NCBI RefSeq assembly: GCF_000002865.3
Contig: NW_001865064.1
Coordinates: 62,041-98,651, forward strand
Direction: 5' to 3'
Source: Monosiga brevicollis MX1
Lineage: Eukaryota > Opisthokonta > Choanoflagellata > Craspedida > Salpingoecidae
Length of the DNA stretch: 36,611 bases
Both the position numbers and the translations under genes were made by a program. This document shows, piece by piece, positions 32,001 through 36,611 of this stretch. Positions within the stretch are counted from its first letter, which is position 1, and each line of letters opens with the position of its first letter. The notes beneath the pieces are model-generated. The model did not search any database. It worked only from the letters and a program-made list of their open reading frames with translations, and was not told the DNA's origin.

Positions 32001-34133
32001 CTTGAACGGTGTCGTGTGTGTGTGCGTCGAGTCCTCGACCTCTCTCTCTCTCTCTCGGTTCGAGCGCGCGGTTTTTTTTTTTAATAAAATACAACACAAA
32101 TGGCAGACTAAGGTTAGGAGTGGAAGTCAGAGGGACGGCAGTCGGATGGATAAAGTTGCAGAGAGTCTTTTAACACTGGTCTCAAAATCAGAGATATATT
32201 GGAGAAAGCGATGGCCAACAGCACGAAATTAAACAGTAAAAAGGAGATTATTGTTAAAAGCAGCTTCTTTCAGAGAAGTATGCAGTCTACAAGGAAAAGT
32301 CAGAGAGGTGAGAAAGGCGCCACATGGTTCAGGAACAATGTGCACGGCGTATCATGGCAGAGCGACACATGCCGACCGCACTCCGGGCAGAGATTGGGGT
32401 GTCAACCGGTTGCATCCTGACCAAGAATGGCTTTGAATTCCCTCACCACCCAGAGGTGGTGGTAACCACTGCTCATCTGCAGAGACCATCGCATCGCACG
32501 ATCCGCGATCGGGCATGCATGCAGGTGTAGCAGTCGTAACGTGTTATCCATTCACACCTGACTGTCAGGTGTGGTCTTGCTTCTTCTCTCGCAGCTGCAC
32601 ATTACCACGAATTGCAAGTTGATTCTCCTACACGCTCAAGCAACGCGTTTTAATCATGGAAAAATGTAACATATGTCACACTGTTTGTGTCTCATGCCGT
32701 CAGGTGGTGCTACTTGGCAGGCAATTGTCAGAGTTTCGAGTAAATGTCAATGTCAGATAGATGTAGATAACAGGTGTTATGAACGCGACTGCGCCGGTGC
32801 TCAGCCCGCTGCCTCGTCGACCTGATCGCGCCATCTCATTCTTCCAGCGTGCGTGCTGTCTCCCATCGCCGCGGCGACGACATCACACGGGACCGCACAT
32901 GGCCCCCAGTCAACCACCTCCCCGGAGCCAGCCGGGATAGTACTGTACATGCATTGACCATTCTTCTGATTTTAGATCACGGACATGCTCTGCTACGTAA
33001 AAGACCCATGATGACACGATCGTCCGCCCGCGCACAGCTGGCGCGCCGAAACCCACACGCAGCACCCCAACCCCATACATCCCCGTCGTGGGTTCCTGCT
33101 TCACACGAAACGGTACGGCAGTGCTGCAGCGTCATCCCCCTCGACAATGAACGACCGAATGCTCCTTCCTCATCTACATCCATACATGCATGCATGCATG
33201 GACGTTTGACTGATTCGAGTGCCAAGCCCCGGAAGCAGGTGGGGTGGGGCCAACCTTTTCCTCGTGCACTGCCCTTTTCACTCATCGCCTCACCCACCAC
33301 CTCGCCACTCGCCTACCTTGCTGTAACTGTCCTGCGCCCCAAAACTTGGGGGCGAGCTTTTCTCCGTGTCGACTGTTCGTCACGTGCGGACCGTCCAGAT
33401 CCTTGCTTGCTTGCCTGCATCCACCACTATACCCAATGTGTCATGGTGTCACCCACCCCTGCATCTCGGCTGTCATGTCCGCCACGACCTCTACCTCATC
33501 CGTGATTTTCAAACGAGTTTAACCGTCGGCTAGGCGTCGTCAGTGAGGAATTCAAGCCGAGGCTGACGACCGCCTTCCCCCTTGTCCTGTCCTTTTTGAG
33601 GCCCTCTCACGTCCAACCATCTGTATGTTTCTGACCTGCATGCAAACGCCACCACCTGCGCTCCCCACCCCCATCCCCACAACACTCACTCACTCGCACA
33701 CACTCACACACACATTCCGTCCCTTCCTCCATTCTTTCTTCCATTCCCCTTCTCATCGCGTCAGCCCGGACCAGTCGTTGCTAAAGACGACTTTGGCCGA
33801 CCACGCCCCCCCTTCCCACCCACACCCCACCACGACCTTCAAACGAATCACAATCCAGCCTGCGAAAGTGCCGCCCATCTATGTCACATACACCTTCACA
33901 TACACAGACACATACAACCGTCGCGCGCATGGCCTCTCCCTACCCAACCGCTACTCACCTTGTTGTTGGCGCGCTGTTGCCCCCACCTGCCTGCCGCCGT
34001 CTGCTTTCCACCCAGTTGCTCCACCGGCATTTTTTGCTTCATCACGCGTGCCATTTTGCTTTTTCTCCGAGCCTCTGCCACCCTGCCTTTGACGCACGCC
34101 TGGAACACCTTCACTGCCTTGGGCTCCGCTGCC
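32001..34133. other. Intergenic region with no recognisable gene
   Basis: About 2.1 kb between the divergent MDH gene and the Cys-rich secreted protein gene. The left end has a poly-T/ATAAAA stretch at about 32071-32095 just upstream of MDH. A GCATGCATGCATGCATG palindrome lies near 33185-33201. The longest frame, 218 codons at 32849-33505, has Ser/Pro/His/Cys-rich random-looking composition and no family motif. Pyrimidine-rich sequence (33600-33850) precedes the next gene. Confidence 0.55.
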
Positions 34134-35579
34134 ATGTTTCGTCTGTTGGTGGCCGGCTTGGTCGTGGCTGCTCTCGGTTTGTGTCCTTGCGCTGCCGTGC
34201 ACGACCCTCGTGTTGAAGACGCACGACACATGCCGTCTCACCCTTGTGCCTTGCTGTTGTGACGCTGCCTGCAGCCCCCTCGACATTGGCCGAGTACATG
34301 ATTTTTGGCGACTGCAATGCCAACCGCAGTGATTCCGTCGTCACCTACACTGTTTACCCCGCCGACACTTGCATGGGCTATCCTGATGGCTTTTCGGAGC
34401 GCAACTACTGCGAAAACGGCCGCGTACGCCGCCCCCCCCGCCTCCCCCCCCCTTTTTTTTTCGGGCCTCTTTGCCCTTGCTACCTTTACTGCCCTTGCTG
34501 CCCTTGCTGCCCTTTCTTCTCGTTGGGCAAGCATGTGCGTGTGGGCATGTGTGGAGGCAAAGCCAAGCCTCATCCCTCGCTTGGTGCTGATCATGTCATT
34601 AGGCCTACTTTCGTGTCTGGAATGATGTTTCCAACTGCTCCGGGGTGAGTCTTGTTGCCGATAGCGCGGAGAGAGGGGATGAGAAAGGCCACCTCGCGTC
34701 GCCATGTCACGTGGCTGCCATGTGCTCGCCTCACCTGACACGCAACGACGATGCCCTGGTGCGGTTGATACCATAGAATGCCGATGCCGCCTTTAGCTAT
34801 CCTGTGAATACCTGCAACGATGGCTATGAGTTTTATTGCACGGAAGAGCTGCCGACGGACGTTGTGGCACACATCACTTACCATGAAGACAACGGCTGCA
34901 GCGATGAGCCTTTCCACATGAAGCTGTTGGCCGAAACCTGTACGCGGGGTCACAGCTCGGCGTCGGCCAGCGTCTCCTGCAGCGGTAACTCCTTTAGCAT
35001 CACCTCCTATACTGAGTCAGACACGTGCGACGCCGCGACGCCTTCCAAGGTCAAGCAGTTTAACATCGGCGAGTGCTTTGACGATCGCGCGTATGACGAT
35101 GACGTTGTCGACATGGATGATTTCAACTGGTGCGTCCCGTCGGCGGCGCTCTGTAAACGGCTGTCTTTGTATCTGTCTCTGCCTCTGTCTCTCTCTGTCT
35201 GTCCGTGCTTGAAGTCTTTTGTCGAATACTGACGTGTGGTGTGCTTGTTTGCGCGCGACGATGTAGGCGTGCCAATGATGGCGATGACGCTCAAGATGAT
35301 CTTTGGGTTGATGATGACCCGAACGATACCCCAGCGCTGGTAGCCCGTCGTTCCACACTCCCGGTCCCGGCTGTCGAACTCCTAGGCGTGGCACCACGGG
35401 CGCGCTCGCGACGAAGCGCAGAGCAATGGTCGGTTGCCATTGGCTGTGGCCCATACGACCCCTTTAGCACGTCTACATTCACCACGCGCACCACCACCAC
35501 CACGGGCGCTGCTGCTGCGGCCCTTCCCTGGACAATGTTGGGCCTGTTTGCGGCTCTCCTGGCCCGACTGTCCCTCTAA
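34134..35579 (+). CDS. Small Cys-rich secreted protein, probably GPI-anchored
   Basis: I do not recognise the family. Exons 34134-34176, 34275-34423, 34603-34644, 34777-35129 and 35267-35579 give 299 aa, with matching phases at all four junctions. The protein opens with a clear signal peptide (MFRLLVAGLVVAALAPSTLA). It then has about 150 residues with at least twelve Cys in spaced pairs (for example FGDCN, ADTCMGY, NYCEN, SNCSG, NTCNDGYEFYC) and sequons NRS and NCS, an acidic Asp-rich spacer, a Thr run, and a hydrophobic C terminus after a small-residue patch (TTGAAAAALPWTMLGLFAAL). That end fits a GPI-attachment signal or a single membrane anchor. A cell-surface protein stabilised by disulfides is inferred. 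The Cys pattern hints at two related subdomains (about 20-75 and 80-160). Confidence 0.78.
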
Positions 35580-36611
35580 GCTCTGCCAGCGCATAGCAAG
35601 CTGGGTGGGCCCGGCTCGGCTCTCTTGCTCTGTCTGTGTGTCTGTATTTGTGCTTCTGGTTCTTGTTTTCTTGTTGCGCCATGCTTTAAATTTTTGTAAA
35701 GGAGTGCTGTCCGTCCCTGTCTCGTTGTTCCTGACCGGTTTTTCTTTTCCCGCTTCGCGAGAGAAGTCGTGTCGCGCCACCACCAGCATGTTTGCCCCCA
35801 AGCGGGCATATTCACGGGACGGTGCGTGTGTGCGTTGTTTCTTGACCACACGGGGCAGTCGTGTCTTTCTCTCTTTAGACCCGTACCCTTTCTGCCCTTG
35901 CTACTTTGTAGCTGTGTTTTTCCCTCGTTGTGCCTGCTTTGGCGCCTTTCTTTCCGTGGCGCAGTATCTCCAGATGCTGCTGCTTGGAACGTGCCCAATC
36001 TGACGCTGACCGTGGACATGTCGCTGCCTTTTCTTTTTCTTTTTGACTGACCTGTGTTATCTCCTCTCCGTCTTATCGTCTTCTTGAGATGGGTTTTTTG
36101 TTGGACCCTCCCCTGGACTGCGTCAACAGGCAATCGAAGTCCCTTTCTACTTTTTGATCTTTGTCGCGCGTCCCAAAGGCGGATGGCTGCGGACTTTTGT
36201 GCCGATGACGTTCCCTGTGACTGTTTGCTCATCTTTCCGCCCGTCGATCAAGGTGGATGTGTAATCTGCGTCTTTGCCAGTCTGCCGCCGAGACTGCCAG
36301 CCGCCAGCCGCCAGCCGCCAGCACTTTCTGAGCTCAAAGACGGACTGTGAAACATCATCTTGACTTATGACCCGGTTACTGTATCTAATATAAAAGTTAT
36401 TGTAGATTATCAGAGGAAACGCAAGGCAACATAGTGTAAAATAACTTTGAGTTTATGAAGTAATTGATGCGGTTAAAGTAATACGAGTCGCACGCCCCAA
36501 TCTCGATTCCCATCGCTGCGATTCAAAGTCATAAAAGTGACGAGCTCAGCTCGCCAGCAACCCCGTCTGTGCCCTCTCCGTACGTGTATGTGTGATAACG
36601 CCGTCAGTGAC
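35580..36611. other. 3' flank of the Cys-rich gene, no further gene seen
   Basis: Pyrimidine-rich sequence with several TTTTTCTTTTTC runs, then an AT-rich stretch from about 36350 to 36480 resembling in composition the AT patch at 4800-5150. A CCGCCAG triplet repeat sits at about 36293-36318. Open frames (for example 35434-36003) overlap the last exon of the Cys-rich gene in another frame and are not protein-like. Confidence 0.5.

Noticed and set aside
32849-33505. 218-codon plus-strand frame in the MDH to Cys-rich gene gap
   Set aside because: No motif, random-like composition with many Pro, Ser, His and Cys, and no splice or family support; probably chance openness in GC-rich DNA.

Overview
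The window looks like nuclear DNA of a compact, intron-rich, GC-rich unicellular eukaryote. A choanoflagellate of the Monosiga type is my best guess. The evidence is short GT-AG introns (43 to about 950 nt, mostly 60-160), densely packed genes on both strands, mitochondrial-type metabolic genes, a nuclear cap-binding subunit, an LRR/IQ protein of ciliary type, and long microsatellites between genes and in introns. The species call is inference. No rRNA, tRNA, CRISPR array or intact transposon was seen.

Layout, left to right. (1) 1-2347, minus: 5' part of a secreted, threonine-rich protein gene that runs off the left edge. (2) 2348-3240: CTCTCT-type satellite. (3) 3241-4595, minus: ornithine carbamoyltransferase. 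(4) 4596-6097: intergenic, with an AT-rich patch and tandem hairpin-forming 31-bp repeats close to the next start. (5) 6098-14514, plus: a 2753-residue protein combining an N-terminal P-loop GTPase-like domain, about 1600 residues of helical sequence, a SecA-like DEAD motor and a C-terminal von Willebrand A domain. (6) 14515-17210: repeat-rich intergenic DNA. (7) 17211-20203, plus: class V PLP enzyme in five exons. (8) 20204-21258: tandem repeat of GCT/ACT-like units. (9) 21259-24723, plus: LRR/IQ/coiled-coil protein. (10) 24814-28687, minus: 13-exon nuclear cap-binding protein CBP80 (NCBP1). (11) 29419-32000, minus: mitochondrial malate dehydrogenase in three exons. (12) 32001-34133: no gene seen. 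(13) 34134-35579, plus: small Cys-rich secreted, probably GPI-anchored protein in five exons. (14) 35580-36611: no gene seen.

I resolved exon structures by hand, requiring GT...AG borders, matching phase and continuous protein similarity. Most junctions agree on all three. The genes do not form an obvious pathway. OTC and malate dehydrogenase are housekeeping mitochondrial enzymes and CBP80 acts in the nucleus. The most unusual item is the giant GTPase-SecA-VWA protein. A bacterial-type SecA motor sits inside a eukaryotic gene with two tiny 5' introns followed by one 8.1-kb exon. I know of no described function for this architecture.
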